In this document: positions 21,775-21,971 of the stretch, piece after piece | Layout: the number at the start of each line of letters is the position of its first letter | Position numbering within the stretch: the first letter of the stretch is position 1 | Made by a program: the position numbers and the translations under genes | Assembly (NCBI GenBank): GCA_003507655.1 | Contig: DNUZ01000029.1 | Location: 13,191-35,161 of the forward strand | Reading direction: 5' to 3' | Length of the DNA: 21,971 bases | Origin: Lachnospiraceae bacterium | GTDB lineage: Bacteria; Bacillota; Clostridia; Lachnospirales; Lachnospiraceae | Notes under the pieces: generated by a model | Databases searched by the model: none | What the model saw: the letters and a program-made list of their open reading frames with translations, nothing else | What the model was told of the DNA's origin: nothing

Positions 21775-21971
21775 TGTCAAAACAAAAATCTGAGATTTTT
21801 ATAATGAACTGATATGGTTGATAAGTTGCAGAGAACTCAGGGAAAGTAGTGGAACTCTCCCCAGTCCCATTTATGCTAAGCTACATATGGCAACAGCATT
21901 GCCGGATAGTAGCATTCAGCCGGTGTCTTATAATCAAGTGCAGAATGACGCCGCTCAAAGTTGTAAGTGTG
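21775..21971 (-). mobile_element. IS3-family insertion sequence, 3' end (cut by window edge)
   Basis: The transposase C-terminus at 21876-21971 marks an IS3-family element that continues past the window. The outer end is not certain. TGTCAAAAC at 21775, nine bases past the NUDIX stop, is a plausible TG-type terminus. A perfect 17-base palindrome, AAAAATCTGAGATTTTT (21784-21800), lies just inside. No target duplication can be checked because the other end is missing. Confidence 0.6.
21876..21971 (-). CDS. IS3-family transposase OrfB, C-terminus (partial)
   Basis: Read on the minus strand from the window edge, the frame encodes 31 residues, HTYNFERRHSALDYKTPAEC and then YYPAMLLPYVA before TAG. 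The YN-ERRHSAL-YKTPAE pattern is the well-known C-terminal end of the rve integrase domain in IS3/IS150-type OrfB transposases. The catalytic DDE residues lie outside the window, so activity cannot be judged. Confidence 0.88.
   Translation of the reverse strand, partial: HTYNFERRHSALDYKTPAECYYPAMLLPYVA

Noticed and set aside
1..21971. CRISPR arrays, tRNA and rRNA genes
   Set aside because: No regularly spaced repeats and no tRNA or rRNA sequence could be seen. The three dispersed repeat copies are far apart and in mixed orientation.

Overview
The window looks like the chromosome of an anaerobic Firmicute of the Lachnospiraceae (Roseburia/Agathobacter/Blautia-like). The grounds are moderate GC, strong GGAGG ribosome binding sites, sigma-A promoters with 17-bp spacers, and protein sequences typical of that family. 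This placement is inference; no rRNA or other marker gene is present.

Layout: (1) 1-2150 is a decayed region. A good promoter and a 19-codon leader ORF with four consecutive Cys codons precede the collapsed remains of a four-gene amino-acid ABC transporter operon (binding protein, permease, permease joined to ATPase). An intact TalC-type transaldolase with its own promoter and terminator follows. (2) 2150-2823 holds one copy of a dispersed repeat, a FadR/LldR-like palindrome, and the C-terminal stub of a [2Fe-2S] protein. (3) 2824-5689 is housekeeping: aroC on the minus strand, then tgt and yajC on the plus strand. (4) 5745-14857 is biosynthetic: leuB-ilvD-ilvB (branched-chain amino acids), then serC-serA-DUF1015-mscS (serine) from a promoter decorated with two palindromes, closed by a terminator. 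(5) 14873-16703 holds a TetR regulator with twin operators over its own promoter, a broken rsgA, and a SAM methyltransferase. (6) 16713-21247 is an accessory stretch of small genes: a repeat hairpin, an unrecognised remnant, a charged hypothetical protein, a flavodoxin, a transglutaminase-like protein, a DUF188 protein, a stand-alone PAS protein and an HNH nuclease. (7) 21355-21971 holds a MutT-type NUDIX hydrolase and the 3' end of an IS3-family transposase running off the window edge.

Working together: tgt/yajC serve tRNA modification and secretion. leuB-ilvD-ilvB supply part of the Leu/Ile/Val pathway; leuACD, ilvC and ilvN are not in the window. serC/serA supply the middle and first steps of serine synthesis. 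No recognisable phosphoserine phosphatase is present, which makes the co-located DUF1015 protein interesting.

The strongest leads are the Cys-run leader peptide in front of a dead transporter operon, the DUF1015 protein with a ParB/Srx-like DGHHR motif in the serine operon, the three-copy repeat family beside the decayed segments, the palindromes over the serC promoter, and the HNH-MutT pair next to an IS3 element. All calls are from reading the sequence; no database search was run.
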